Notes: generated from the letters alone by a model not told the origin. 64,000 nt of DNA from Prochlorococcus sp. AG-363-P19 (GCA_003280055.1 QCGG01000010.1:1-64000), one strand, 5' to 3'. Counted from the stretch's first letter, positions 24,186-33,644 are shown. Numbers and translations: made by a program.

Positions 24186-25178
24186 ATGTCCTTCTCAAAG
24201 AAGGCTTTGCTACTGGCTTCCATCGTAACTGTTAGTACAGGTGTTAGCGCCTGTGGATCCGCCGATTCCACATCGAACATCAAACTCAGCGGTGCTGGTG
24301 CAACCTTCCCATCAAAAATCTATACGCGCTGGTTCTCGGACCTAGCAAAATCCGGAGGAGCCAAGGTCAATTATCAAGCAGTAGGTTCTGGCGCTGGTCG
24401 CAAAGCATTCATTGATCAAACAGTCGACTTTGGTGCATCGGATGATCCGATGAAAGCGAAAGATATCGCCAAAGTCACACGCGGCTTAGTTCAGATTCCT
24501 GTGGTTGGAGGCACGATAGCCTTTGGCTACAACAACGCAGATTGTCGACTACAACTCACCCAAAAGCAGGCTGTTCGAGTGGCAATGGGCAAGATCAAAA
24601 ACTGGAATCAACTTGGATGCCCTAGTCAAAAACTTCTTTGGGTGCATCGGTCAGATGGGTCTGGTACAACCAAGGCCTTTACTAGTTCAATGGCAGCTTT
24701 CTCGAATGAGTGGACATTAGGCACTGGTAAATCCGTGAAATGGCCCGCTGGTGTTGGAGGGAAAGGAAATGCAGGGGTCGCTGGTGTGATCAGACAAACA
24801 CCTGGTGCCATTGGCTACGTCAACCAGTCATATATCAAAGGGAATGTACGTGCAGCAGCTCTACAAAATTTGTCTGGCCAATTTATAAAGCCAGGTCCCG
24901 AATCAGGTGGTATTGCCTTAAACGGCATAAATCTTGATCAGAATCTTGCTGGTACAAATCCAAACCCCTCCGCAAAAAATGCCTATCCAATCTCTACTTT
25001 GACTTGGATTCTGGCTTATGAAAATGGGAATGGCTCAAAAGTACAAGCGATTAAAGATTCCTTGAACTACCTGCTGAGCGAGGAAGCTCAAAACAAAGCA
25101 CCTTCTCTAGGCTTTGTTCCTCTAAAAGGAGAAATCCTAAACAAGGCGCGTTCCGCTGTGGGCAGAATTCGTGAATAA
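24186..25178 (+). CDS. pstS: Phosphate-binding protein PstS/SphX type
   Basis: A 330-residue lipoprotein precursor. The signal peptide (MSFSKKALLLASIVTVSTGV) ends in a lipobox-like SAC at residue 23. The mature part has the phosphate-binding fold with GAGATFPSKIYTRWF, QAVGSGAGRKAFI, DFGASDDPM, VHRSDGSGTTKAF and a C-terminal half with IGYVNQSYI. It binds inorganic phosphate for the ABC importer PstCAB, whose genes are not in the window. It stands alone with a 373-base gene-free region behind it. Start is ATG. The Pho-box candidate upstream supports phosphate control. Confidence 0.94.
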   Translation: MSFSKKALLLASIVTVSTGVSACGSADSTSNIKLSGAGATFPSKIYTRWFSDLAKSGGAKVNYQAVGSGAGRKAFIDQTVDFGASDDPMKAKDIAKVTRGLVQIPVVGGTIAFGYNNADCRLQLTQKQAVRVAMGKIKNWNQLGCPSQKLLWVHRSDGSGTTKAFTSSMAAFSNEWTLGTGKSVKWPAGVGGKGNAGVAGVIRQTPGAIGYVNQSYIKGNVRAAALQNLSGQFIKPGPESGGIALNGINLDQNLAGTNPNPSAKNAYPISTLTWILAYENGNGSKVQAIKDSLNYLLSEEAQNKAPSLGFVPLKGEILNKARSAVGRIRE

Positions 25179-25551
25179 TCTTTTGAGTCAACGCCTGATA
25201 TTGCATTCAAATCTCAAAAAGTGATCAGGTGAGGCCGTCCGATGTTTGTAGCCTTATTAGTTTTCAGGCCAAGTCAAAGGTATTAATCGACAAGTATCGA
25301 AGAGAGTCCATCAACAATTGCAAGTCGTGAGCCATTCAAGGGTCAATAGAAACAAATTTTTCTTGTCTTATCTTCAAATCCCCTCCCTGCAAGCATCATT
25401 CAGCCGCGCTTCTCAAGGCCTCATCAGGGTCTTTAACTTAGCAGGTCATATCTACATAAAAACAACTCCATAAATATGTCCCAACACACCAAAACCAGTT
25501 GATGTAGCTTTCTATCGGAAAGAAACACTAAACCCTTAACTAAAGCAGAGA
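25179..25551. other. Gene-free stretch, 373 bases
   Basis: No supported gene or hairpin. It separates pstS from the leftward AbrB-type gene, so both transcripts should end here. No clear intrinsic terminator was seen. Confidence 0.5.
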
Positions 25552-26073
25552 TTATTTTGTGATGTCGGCACCTCCAACAGGGACAAGGAAATTCACTATT
25601 GCAGGTATCAAGAACAGTACTGTGATCAATCTAACCGCATGAAGAGCGGCAACAGCTGCCCCAACTCCGAACTCCGCTCCAACAAGACTCATCCCAATAG
25701 TCCCTCCAGGTGCTGCCCCTAATAAGGCCACCGTTTTTTCTACTCCTAGGAATCTGCTAATTAACAATCCAACCAGAACCCCTGTAATCAAAAGGGTAAA
25801 AGTTATTACTAATGCGGGCTTCCAAAGCAATTGCAACTCCTCCAGGGTGTCCCTATTTATTCCAGTGCCTATCACTGTGCCTATGCCTATTCCAAGTAGT
25901 GTTTTGGTGCCCAAAGGCCAGTTCGCCACCTCAAGTTGACCACTAACACTGAGTAATCCAGCCCCTAGGATTGCCCCTAACAATGGTCCTGCAGGTATGC
26001 CAGTTAGGAGCATTAGGCATCCCAAGGCTGCACCTGCAATGATGTAGAGCAGCAAAGTCACTAAAGAAGGCAT
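25552..26073 (-). CDS. AbrB-family membrane protein (half-length)
   Basis: A 173-residue hydrophobic protein of the AbrB/ammonia monooxygenase-like family (PF05145), here with a single copy of the repeat that is duplicated in full-length homologues. Five to six helices are visible, with GIPAGPLLGAILGAGLL, GTKTLLGIGIGTVIGTGI and AAPGGTIGMSLVGAEFGVGAA as family signatures. Annotation as a transporter of unknown substrate is the usual reading. The single-repeat length of about 170 is common in cyanobacteria. Starts at ATG. Confidence 0.85.
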   Translation of the reverse strand: MPSLVTLLLYIIAGAALGCLMLLTGIPAGPLLGAILGAGLLSVSGQLEVANWPLGTKTLLGIGIGTVIGTGINRDTLEELQLLWKPALVITFTLLITGVLVGLLISRFLGVEKTVALLGAAPGGTIGMSLVGAEFGVGAAVAALHAVRLITVLFLIPAIVNFLVPVGGADITK

Positions 26074-26277
26074 TTGAATCGATTTAGTTATATATGCAAG
26101 TTACTCGCATTTGGCGTTGATTTTTCAAGGCATAAACTAGAAAAGCCAATAATCAATCTTCATTTATCACTGCATGCATAGTAAAGCCGCTAAACGATTT
26201 TCTTAAATCAACTTACGAAAGTTGCAAAAGGCCTAGTATTTACTTTAGCTTGACGAAGCTATGAGCATTCCATATTA

Positions 26278-26511
26278 ATGACTGAGATTCCAAAAAACAC
26301 AAATTTTGATTGGGGTAAGATTTTAATTGGAGTTGCTCTATTTATATCTTCATTATGCCTTTGCTTTATTGCTTTTAATTTGTATCCAGTAGCGAAATGG
26401 GCAAACAATCAAAACATATGTGTTGAGCAAGAGATTACAAAATCAAAGGCACCTATTTCGTGGGGCGTCAGAAAATGCAATGGGCGCTCAAAAGTTTATC
26501 AAGTAAAATAG
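26278..26511 (+). CDS. Membrane-anchored small protein
   Basis: A 77-residue protein. The N-terminus MTEIPKNTNFDWGKILIG is followed by one helix (VALFISSLCLCFIAFNLYPV) and a polar exposed end with two cysteines (ICVEQE, RKCNGRS) and positive charge. It would be held in the membrane with a small exposed domain. Not recognised. It lies just before the zinc-ribbon methyltransferase gene with 100 bases between. Confidence 0.62.
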   Translation: MTEIPKNTNFDWGKILIGVALFISSLCLCFIAFNLYPVAKWANNQNICVEQEITKSKAPISWGVRKCNGRSKVYQVK

Positions 26512-26611
26512 GTTTCCAAATCAAAACGACGTATTTTTTTAGCATGGGAGAAAATACAGCTATCATTTATAATGCTTGTAATTCAGACACAGTATTTATA
26601 TACTCATCACC

Positions 26612-27568
26612 ATGATTGACTTACGTTGCACAAATTGCCTGGCAATTCTACATGTTAATTTCTCTGGTCTTGAAGAGCAAGTATGCTGTCCTTACTGCAA
26701 GCAGACTTATTTAAAGAAAAATAATTTTATCGATCTAATCCAATCAAAAGATATTGGAACGATCGAAATGCAAGCATTAGATACATGGGGAAATGATTTA
26801 CACAAGGAAGGGAAAAAGCCATTACTTTCTCATGTCGAGACAATGCATGAAAGAATGCCAGAAATGCTAACAAAAATGGAGGGTATTATTCTTGATTTAG
26901 GTTGCGGCTGTGGGTATGACACAAACTACATCTCTAGACTCCCAAATACAAAATTAGTCATAGGTATGGATATAGGAAAAAATTGTGAAGAAATAGCCCA
27001 AAGGGTGAAAAATGAAGCCAATATTATGATCGTCAGAGGAAACTGCCTAAATCTCCCATTTAAAGATAATCAATTTAATTATATCTACTCCTATGGAGTA
27101 ATTCATCACACAAACAACCCACTAAAAGCCCTAAATGAAAGTAAAAGGGTCTTAAAAAAAGGTGGGGCATTATATTTCTATGTTTACACTACACATTCAA
27201 AAAATTTTTTTAAAAGAGTTGGGATAACCTTAGAAGCAATAATCATGAGGGCAATCTCTCCTTTTAATAAACAATCAAAAAATATAGTTTGCATTTTATT
27301 AGCATTATTTTCATGGTCTATCTTCTCATTACCAGCTATCTTTCTACGTCAAATCGGGCAGAAAAGTCTTGCAAGAAAAATACCTATGAATTTTGGGAAG
27401 ACCCCTCTTTCAATCTTGCCGGATATTAAAGACAGGTTGTTGGCTCCTGTGAATCACAGGTACTCTACTAGAAGCCTCAAAGAATTAATTAGAAAAGCAG
27501 GATTAATAGAAAATTGTATAGTTGAAGACTATACAGGGATTTATTGTTGTGCAGAAAAAATATCTTAA
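26612..27568 (+). CDS. Methyltransferase with N-terminal zinc ribbon
   Basis: A 318-residue SAM-dependent methyltransferase. A zinc-ribbon at the N-terminus (RCTNCLAILH then CCPYCKQTY, two CxxC pairs at about 5-8 and 28-31) precedes a Methyltransf_11 core: ILDLGCGCGYDTNYISR at about 92-108, GMDIGKNCEE and LPFKDNQFNYIYSYGVIHHT. The segment FNKQSKNIVCILLALFSWSI is hydrophobic and may contact a membrane or lipid substrate. The substrate is unknown. In Prochlorococcus such enzymes often sit in variable sugar or lipid islands. It starts at ATG. Confidence 0.85.
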   Translation: MIDLRCTNCLAILHVNFSGLEEQVCCPYCKQTYLKKNNFIDLIQSKDIGTIEMQALDTWGNDLHKEGKKPLLSHVETMHERMPEMLTKMEGIILDLGCGCGYDTNYISRLPNTKLVIGMDIGKNCEEIAQRVKNEANIMIVRGNCLNLPFKDNQFNYIYSYGVIHHTNNPLKALNESKRVLKKGGALYFYVYTTHSKNFFKRVGITLEAIIMRAISPFNKQSKNIVCILLALFSWSIFSLPAIFLRQIGQKSLARKIPMNFGKTPLSILPDIKDRLLAPVNHRYSTRSLKELIRKAGLIENCIVEDYTGIYCCAEKIS

Positions 27569-27664
27569 TCAGGTAAATTTACCATTCTATGATTTGTTTA
27601 ATGAATTGAATTTCAACCCATACATCTACAAAGGATATCACTATTTTAGCAAGCTCTAATACCA

Positions 27665-28093
27665 ATGGATTTAAGAATTAATTCTCACTTAATTATCCCA
27701 TCCAAGGAACTCAAATAGCGTTTTTCCAGGTCATCCGGTCCTGGTGGCCAAAGGGCTAATAAAACTGAAAGCAGAGTCGAAGTAATCTTCAATATCAAAT
27801 CATCCTCTGTAATGAGCTTTTCAATCAAGCAAAGAATACTTGAGCGTCTTGAACAGCAATGTATCAATAGGTTTCTGCATATCGTCTCAGAACAAGAGCG
27901 TAATCAATATCAAAATCGCGAAGTAGCATTAAGCCGTCTGCAATACCTTTTAAGGAAAGGCTTGCAGCCAGACTCAGATTCAAGAAAGGCAACCAGGCCA
28001 ACTTATGCTTCACAAAAACGTAAAATTTCTACTAAGAGACATCGAGCTATTCTTAAGCAAAAGCGTCGGCGTAATTTTTGGTTAGACGATTAG
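27665..28093 (+). pseudogene. arfB: ArfB-like ribosome-rescue factor interrupted by an amber codon
   Basis: A reading frame from ATG (MDLRINSHLIIPSKELK) reaches TAG at 27716, then continues in the same frame with RFSRSSGPGGQRANKTESRV, which contains the GGQ motif of release factors (codons 27-29). After it follow a typical small release-factor-like domain and a basic C-terminal tail (RPTYASQKRKIS, KRHRAILKQKRR). Total length of about 142 codons equals that of ArfB (YaeJ), which hydrolyses peptidyl-tRNA on stalled ribosomes. No start codon lies between the TAG and GGQ, and an ATG at 27812 would make a 93-residue piece without GGQ. In the family the TAG position is a tryptophan. It is a nonsense mutation, a sequencing error or a readthrough site. 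Confidence 0.8.
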
Positions 28094-28165
28094 GTTTCAA
28101 CAGCAACTTTAAAATAGAGATTGAAAAATCTAAGAAATTAATACTAATTTTGATCAATAGAATTA

Positions 28166-28279
28166 CTAATAAAGATTATCTCCTGAAGTCTCTCTCAACT
28201 CTAGATTCTCAGGTTTCTTCTCCAATATTTCAATGATTTCTTCCCATTGATCATAGAAATCATTCTCGCCACTAAGCAA
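28166..28279 (-). CDS. Weak 37-codon frame with acidic sequence
   Basis: A leftward frame with TTG as the only start reads MLSGENDFYDQWEEIIEILE then KKPENLELRETSGDNLY. The composition is protein-like and helical, and it is just downstream of the DCC oxidoreductase gene, but no ATG is available and a TAG closes the frame 12 codons upstream. It may be a remnant. Confidence 0.28.
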   Translation of the reverse strand: MLSGENDFYDQWEEIIEILEKKPENLELRETSGDNLY

Positions 28280-28308
28280 GAAAAGTTTCTGTAAAAACTA
28301 AAAATAAA

Positions 28309-28725
28309 TTACTCCTCTTTGCCTTCGTCTGGAAATCCCTTAATGTTGCAAAGTTGATCTAAAGATGGGCGCCGAGTCCATGAAAGTCGCCGTTTTGCCC
28401 AAAAGATATAAAAGCTATTGACAAAAAAACTTACTGCAGGCCATCTAGTCGGGGCATAAACCCAACCAAGTCCAACTAATCGATATGCCTCTTGAAAAAC
28501 TCGAATATCCCTGATAACCTCGCCAGAAGAAGTTATTGCATGAATTCTCCCCATAGCCTCCCGGTAACTAATCCCTTTAAAAAGCTTTGGGTCGTAGCCC
28601 GGATCGTCAATGTCTACAAATTCAATGCAATTCGAACTATCTCTTTTGCGAAGAAAAGAAATCTCACGCAGGCAAAATGGGCATCCACCATCAAAAAGTA
28701 AAATTAGCTTTTTGCTAGCAACCAT
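28309..28725 (-). CDS. DCC-family thiol-disulfide oxidoreductase (DUF393)
   Basis: A 138-residue thioredoxin-like protein. The family name comes from its N-terminal motif, here LLFDGGCPFCLREISFLRKR, with CPFC at residues 15-18 as the redox pair. The following EFVDIDDPGYDP and YREAMGRIHAITSSGEVIRD match DUF393. The substrate is unknown; the family is widely distributed and often linked to membrane-protein folding. Start is ATG (MVASKKLI). It is transcribed leftwards next to the interrupted ArfB-like gene. Confidence 0.9.
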   Translation of the reverse strand: MVASKKLILLFDGGCPFCLREISFLRKRDSSNCIEFVDIDDPGYDPKLFKGISYREAMGRIHAITSSGEVIRDIRVFQEAYRLVGLGWVYAPTRWPAVSFFVNSFYIFWAKRRLSWTRRPSLDQLCNIKGFPDEGKEE

Positions 28726-28945
28726 AAAAAAAGTTAGTTTTCATGAAAGAGGTACTCTCTAACCCTTAACTATAGAAGTTCTCACCAGTAGGATCCTAAC
28801 TGATTGGTGGGTTATTAAAAACCTGACTAAATGAAATAAGAAATTAAGTACCTCTTAGATCTAAAAGAATTCGTTATTTATCTTTCTGCTTTTCAAGAAG
28901 CAGATTTTAAACATAATCATTAGGTTAACTACAGTATTCAAATCT

Positions 28946-29371
28946 ATGCTAAAAAAGCTTTTAATTGCTATGGCATGTTCCCTCATACTCTTCACAGACG
29001 GGATTGCTATGGCAGCTAAATCACCTGTCGATGTTCAAGAAGTTTTTACAAGTGCAAAAACAATTGAAGGTGATACTTTCTCATACCCAAAAGGGATCGC
29101 TGAAATGCGCCTTTACAGAATTCAAGTTGAAGTAAACGGAGAAATACCACTTCACTCGCATCCCGCTCCGTTAACTGGTCACATGGAGGCTGGTCAGTTG
29201 ACTCTGAAAAAAGACAGTGGAAAGAGTCAGACTTTTCGCGAAGGGGATTCTTTTGTCTTAGCGTCTAAAACCCCGCCCCATACAATGGGTAACACGGGCA
29301 ATAAAACAGCCGCAATGTGGGTCAGTGTGGCTTCAGCTGAGGGCGTACCAACATTGATTCCTGCTAAATAA
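28946..29371 (+). CDS. Exported cupin-domain protein
   Basis: A 141-residue protein. A signal peptide (MLKKLLIAMACSLILFTDGI, then AMAAK cleavage) is followed by a single cupin barrel: IPLHSHPAPLTGHMEAGQL carries the cupin motif 1 HxH...E pattern, and SFVLASKTPPHTMGN carries motif 2. The metal-binding His residues are in place. Exported single-domain cupins of this type have no assigned function. Starts at ATG. Confidence 0.88.
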   Translation: MLKKLLIAMACSLILFTDGIAMAAKSPVDVQEVFTSAKTIEGDTFSYPKGIAEMRLYRIQVEVNGEIPLHSHPAPLTGHMEAGQLTLKKDSGKSQTFREGDSFVLASKTPPHTMGNTGNKTAAMWVSVASAEGVPTLIPAK

Positions 29372-29658
29372 GTAGCTGTTGATGACTACATAAACAGTAA
29401 AAGTAGTTCTTATCTAATGAGCTTGACTTTGCTAGAAAAGCAATAGGGTAGATTCTTTTAACTACAACCTAAGAAAAAATAGTCGTTAAATCGTTATGGG
29501 GATAAGCAACTAACCTATTAGATAAAGAACTATAATCTAGTTGTATATGAAGAGAACTCACAGGGGAACGATTCGCACATGTAAACTACCTACTAAAGGA
29601 TCATTGACCATGCAGATCATTTAAATAAAGGTTTTTTAGCAAATCAACAGCAAGGCTA

Positions 29659-30591
29659 ATGAAACATTATAGCGAAACTATTCAATGGCAGTTAGCCAAG
29701 GCTGCCTCAAGCCGTTGGAAAGTAGATACAGATGCAAATTCACATCAGCATTTATATTGGCAAGTACTGCCGATCGTAACCCTTAGAAGATTAGAAAGTC
29801 TATCCCTCGAGAAATTACACAAACTTATAGAGATTTTTCATACAAAAGATGGGTCCAAGAAAATTAATATAATTTTCTCAAGGATAACGAACGAGACAAA
29901 CGAGATTAATGACTCAATGAGAAGACTAAATAGTCAACATGTCAACCTTAATATCTCTTACAAGCATTCTCTCTTTCACAAATCAAGCGCCTCACATACT
30001 TTTATTATCAATCTAAAAGAATGGGGCTCTGAAAAACTTGACAATAACTGGAAACGTAACCTTGCAAAAAGCAGAAAATATGAAAGTGAATATAGATTTA
30101 GAGAAATAGATTTTCATACCTACATAGATCAGATTTACAGACTTCTAATCGCATCTTCAAAATATAAGGATTATATTTTCCCATATTCAAAAGAGCTACT
30201 TAGTATTTTTTCTAAAGTCACAGGGGCTGGGATCCAAACAATTGCCGCATTTAATTCAAGCAATGAAATCAGCTCATTTCGCAGTTATTGTGTTATTAAT
30301 AATACTGCGGTTGATTTCCTTGCTGCGACAGAATATCAAGATCTTAAGACATCTATTTCCTACAATATTTGCTACAAATTAATCACACAAGCCTCTCAAT
30401 CTGGATTATTTTCTTATGACTTGGGAGGTGTGGATCCACTATTTAACAAAGGTGTTTATACATACAAAAAAGGACTTGGTGGTGTAGAATTTTCTCTAGG
30501 TAAACCATTTATCATTTTATCCTCTCCTAGATATCTGCCCAAGCCTATTGGTGATCATATTGCTAATTTATGTGCATTCTTAATACGCTAG
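29659..30591 (+). CDS. FemAB/GNAT-like acyltransferase
   Basis: A 310-residue protein of the GNAT fold in the FemAB branch (peptidoglycan bridge formation, lipid II aminoacyl transfer or related peptidyl transfer). Indicators are NWKRNLAKSRKYESEYRFRE, typical of the first domain's end, and YDLGGVDPLFNKGVYTYKKGLGG at about 258-280, the family's C-terminal signature. Substrate unknown. It lies immediately before, and convergent with, a methyltransferase, and probably modifies a cell-surface or secondary-metabolite peptide. Starts at ATG. Confidence 0.82.
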   Translation: MKHYSETIQWQLAKAASSRWKVDTDANSHQHLYWQVLPIVTLRRLESLSLEKLHKLIEIFHTKDGSKKINIIFSRITNETNEINDSMRRLNSQHVNLNISYKHSLFHKSSASHTFIINLKEWGSEKLDNNWKRNLAKSRKYESEYRFREIDFHTYIDQIYRLLIASSKYKDYIFPYSKELLSIFSKVTGAGIQTIAAFNSSNEISSFRSYCVINNTAVDFLAATEYQDLKTSISYNICYKLITQASQSGLFSYDLGGVDPLFNKGVYTYKKGLGGVEFSLGKPFIILSSPRYLPKPIGDHIANLCAFLIR

Positions 30592-30608
30592 AGAATAAAG
30601 ATTTGAAA

Positions 30609-31625
30609 TCAAATGGAACTATTTTCCTTCTTAAAAACAGCAATAAGATCATTGCCAAATCCAGAAAAATCTAATTTAGAATGCATTTTCATTAATAGCC
30701 TAGCTTGCATAAGATTCATCAAAGAAAACTTATAAGACTGTGAGAGGAGACCTATACCATCTGCAAAGCCGTACATTGAAGGGTAAGAGAAAGTTAGAAA
30801 TGAGATCATATTTAATGAAGATTTCCGAGCATATTTTTTCAGAGTGATTTTACTAAAATGGTATAAGTGAACTGGTACCTCAATGCAGCTTTTCTCTACT
30901 CTATAGATAATTCCGTCATTATTTGGAACACAAACAATGGCTATTCCCCGCTCTGATAAATGTTTACTAATAAATTCAAAGTACAAGCTTGGAGTATGGG
31001 TATGTTCTAAGGACCAATTTAATCTAATAATGTCAAACTTTAAATTACCAGGAATTTCATCAATCGAAGTGAAGGTATTGTTGCAAAAAGCTCCCAAGAT
31101 TTCCCGAGCAAATTTAGATATCTCAACTCCAAATACTTGATTCTTTCGTGAGAGTTCCTTCAAACAACTCTTTGTCCCCCAGAAATGTGCATTCAGGCCA
31201 GAGCCACATCCAATGTCAAGTATTTTAATAGGCATACTTGAATTCGATTCCTTATCGAGATAATCCAAAAGTGGGTCATCAATCTTAGGCTTAAGAAACC
31301 CAATTAATATTTGATTGATCTTACTTGGAAGGAAGATAGATGGAAAATCTAATAAGCGTGACTGAACTATGCTTCCAATAAATGATTTCAATGATGACTT
31401 GAATTTAGATTGTCTAAGATGAAAACTATAGTCTTTAGGGTAGCAACTTTTTATTGATTCACTAGTAGGCCGTGGATTTGTAAAATACAATCCACATTCT
31501 TTACACTTAACTATTGTAAAGGCATAAGAAGTTGTTTGATGTATTAAATCATTTTGAGTCGCAACAGGAAAATAGTCACTTGAACCACACAAATCACAAT
31601 TAACAGTCTCAAAGGTAAATTTCAT
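30609..31625 (-). CDS. Methyltransferase with zinc-binding N-terminus
   Basis: A 338-residue SAM methyltransferase of the C-methyltransferase type (Methyltransf_23/Methyltransf_13 arrangement). A zinc-binding module with CDLCGSSDYFPV and CKECGLYFTNPRP (cysteines at about 10, 13, 40, 43) precedes motif I ILDIGCGSGLNAHFWG and FDIIRLNWSLEHTHTPSLY in the middle. Such enzymes often act on nucleotide-linked sugars. Convergent with the FemAB-like gene, 17 bases apart. It starts at ATG; a 487-base gene-free region lies upstream. Confidence 0.85.
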   Translation of the reverse strand: MKFTFETVNCDLCGSSDYFPVATQNDLIHQTTSYAFTIVKCKECGLYFTNPRPTSESIKSCYPKDYSFHLRQSKFKSSLKSFIGSIVQSRLLDFPSIFLPSKINQILIGFLKPKIDDPLLDYLDKESNSSMPIKILDIGCGSGLNAHFWGTKSCLKELSRKNQVFGVEISKFAREILGAFCNNTFTSIDEIPGNLKFDIIRLNWSLEHTHTPSLYFEFISKHLSERGIAIVCVPNNDGIIYRVEKSCIEVPVHLYHFSKITLKKYARKSSLNMISFLTFSYPSMYGFADGIGLLSQSYKFSLMNLMQARLLMKMHSKLDFSGFGNDLIAVFKKENSSI

Positions 31626-32112
31626 AAAAAAACAAATTTTCTTATTGTAAAAGAATACAAGGTTTAAAGAAGAAGTGTTTTAGATAAGAAACAATTGCAG
31701 CATTCCTTAGTAATGAATAAGGCATAACAAAAAGACCTCCTATTGATTGTCAGAGTGATTCTTGCAATCTCTAAAAGTGGGTCAATAGAATTATAAAGCT
31801 TAGGGATGGCTTTATGATGGATGGCCTCCTAACTAGTCATCTTTAATACTTTTCATATAGTCAAGGTAGCAAACATATTTTAAGAGGTCAGTAAAGTAAT
31901 TGGTTTATTTTCTCTAATTTCAAATAATGCTCATACAAAACCTATTGAAGGCATTCATCAGGTTCAAAAATATATTACTAGAAAAATATTCCCTCCCAAT
32001 TGATTGGCATCGATGTCAGTCCTATTCTATATGAGTAAAATAAAGTTTACTCATATAGATCTTTCGGAAGAATCAACTACCCCTCTCACTAAATGACTTA
32101 GCTTTAAGAACG
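31626..32112. other. Gene-free stretch, 487 bases
   Basis: AT-rich spacer between the divergent methyltransferase and dehydrogenase genes. No gene, hairpin or repeat is apparent. Both promoters should be here. Confidence 0.5.
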
Positions 32113-33006
32113 ATGACCTCAAACAAAAAAGCCCAAAAAAACAAGATCGGATTTGTTGGACTTGGCGCAATCGGATTGCCAATCGCAACTAACTTAATTA
32201 AAGCTGGCTTCCAGCTCAGAGTTCATACAAGAAGTCGGCAAGCAGAAAGCAGTAAGTATTTAAAAGGTTCTCAGCCTTGTGAAAGTCCCGCTGAAACAGC
32301 AGATAGATGTGATGTATTTATGCTTTGCGTAAGTAATGAGATAGCCGTCGAAAATATTTTATTTGGATACAAAGGTGCTGCAGAAAGCCTTAAAAAAGGG
32401 TCAATTGTAATTGACCTGTCAACAATTAGTCCCTATAAGGCCCAAGCATTTGCCGCCAAGCTAGCGAAAAAGAATATTACATATATTGATGCTCCTGTAA
32501 CTGGCGGCACAGAAGGGGCTATGAACGGAAGTCTGACTATATTTCTAGGTTGTGACAACGTTTTTTTAACCAAAATAGATTCGATTTTATATACTATTGC
32601 ATGCAAAGTCTATCCTTTCGGGGAGGTGGGCAAAGGTCAAGAAGTCAAAGCTATTAATCAAATACTTGTTGCAGGAAGTTATGCGGCAGTAGCCGAAGCA
32701 ATTGCATTGGGACAAGAATTACACTTGCCAATGGATCTAGTTGTTGAGGCTCTTAGCCAAGGTGCTGCAAGCTCATGGGCACTTGCCAATCGATCACAAG
32801 CGATGCTGAAAGACAATTATCCTTTGGGGTTCAAACTAGAATTGCACCACAAAGATCTAAATATTGCATTGAAAATAGCTGAAGATTCTGGATTAGTGCT
32901 TCCAATAACAAAAAAAGTGAGAGATTTAGAAGAAGAGCTCATAAAAGAAGGTTATAATGAAGACGACATATCTGTACTCAGGAAATCAATTAAGAAGACT
33001 AAGTAG
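32113..33006 (+). CDS. 3-hydroxyisobutyrate dehydrogenase-like beta-hydroxyacid dehydrogenase
   Basis: A 297-residue NAD(P)-dependent dehydrogenase of the 6-phosphogluconate dehydrogenase superfamily. It has IGFVGLGAIGLPIATNLIKA at about 12-31 (the GxGxxG fold, GLGAIG), the substrate motif DAPVTGGTEGAMNGSLTIF and the catalytic Lys in KGQEVKAINQILVAG. The substrate could be 3-hydroxyisobutyrate, tartronate semialdehyde, glyoxylate or succinic semialdehyde; the sequence alone does not decide. The start is ATG, 4 codons after AACGATG. The next gene starts one base after the stop. Confidence 0.9.
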   Translation: MTSNKKAQKNKIGFVGLGAIGLPIATNLIKAGFQLRVHTRSRQAESSKYLKGSQPCESPAETADRCDVFMLCVSNEIAVENILFGYKGAAESLKKGSIVIDLSTISPYKAQAFAAKLAKKNITYIDAPVTGGTEGAMNGSLTIFLGCDNVFLTKIDSILYTIACKVYPFGEVGKGQEVKAINQILVAGSYAAVAEAIALGQELHLPMDLVVEALSQGAASSWALANRSQAMLKDNYPLGFKLELHHKDLNIALKIAEDSGLVLPITKKVRDLEEELIKEGYNEDDISVLRKSIKKTK

Positions 33007-33007
33007 C

Positions 33008-33214
33008 ATGAAAGAGCAAGACAAAATTATAGGAGAGCTGGCTTTAAAAGCTATTAAAATGTCAGCGAATAGACCTAATGAGGTAGAACGTTCTTGCTGG
33101 GTCGTTGTTCACGAATACCTACATGGAGTAATGCCAGTTGAATATGACATTCGAGAAATTGATGAAGCTCTATACCTAAATATTTTAAAATGCGTTAAAA
33201 AGAACATATCATAA
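33008..33214 (+). CDS. Small conserved protein, 68 residues
   Basis: This protein begins MKEQDKIIGELALKAIKMSA and has one central motif, VERSCWVVVHEYLHGVMPVE. Helical, without cysteine pairs apart from SCW. The frame is open 17 codons upstream inside the dehydrogenase gene; I prefer the ATG at 33008, one base after the dehydrogenase stop, so the two probably form an operon. Not recognised. Confidence 0.6.
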   Translation: MKEQDKIIGELALKAIKMSANRPNEVERSCWVVVHEYLHGVMPVEYDIREIDEALYLNILKCVKKNIS

Positions 33215-33243
33215 TCATTACATCCATAAAGATTTAAACAGGC

Positions 33244-33633
33244 ATGAACATTTTCAGTCTTATACTAAGTTTTTTTATAGCCATTACCCCTTCTTCAAAT
33301 TTTAATTGTGATGGTGAAGTCCTCCAAGCAACTATTAGAAATAATTTAAACGGTGATTTCTCACTTGTGACCGATCTAGAAAAAGTGGATCAAGGAGCCT
33401 TTGTGGTTCTTGATTGGAAAGATATAAGTTTGATGCTTCCCATTTCATTTCAAAAAGGCGAGATAAGTTTTACAGATAAAAAATGGCTATGGAGCTACCA
33501 AGACAATAAAAATGGCCTCCATCCAGAAAGCCCCAGGCTGTCTCAGCGACTCCCAAATGGGAAAATTGTTGAACATGAATGCAAATTGATTATTAACGAA
33601 GAAGCAAAAGTCATCACGGAATCCCTGTATTGA
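33244..33633 (+). CDS. Exported protein of unknown function
   Basis: A 129-residue precursor with a hydrophobic N-terminus (MNIFSLILSFFIAITPSSN, signal-like, cleavage near residue 18). The mature protein has two cysteines (FNCDGE, EHECKL), a beta-rich sequence (DQGAFVVLDWKDISLMLPIS) and a conserved-looking KWLWSYQDN. Probably a disulfide-held periplasmic or lumenal protein. It follows the previous small gene by 29 bases and shares its direction. Confidence 0.65.
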   Translation: MNIFSLILSFFIAITPSSNFNCDGEVLQATIRNNLNGDFSLVTDLEKVDQGAFVVLDWKDISLMLPISFQKGEISFTDKKWLWSYQDNKNGLHPESPRLSQRLPNGKIVEHECKLIINEEAKVITESLY

Positions 33634-33644
33634 TTCTGAACTGC

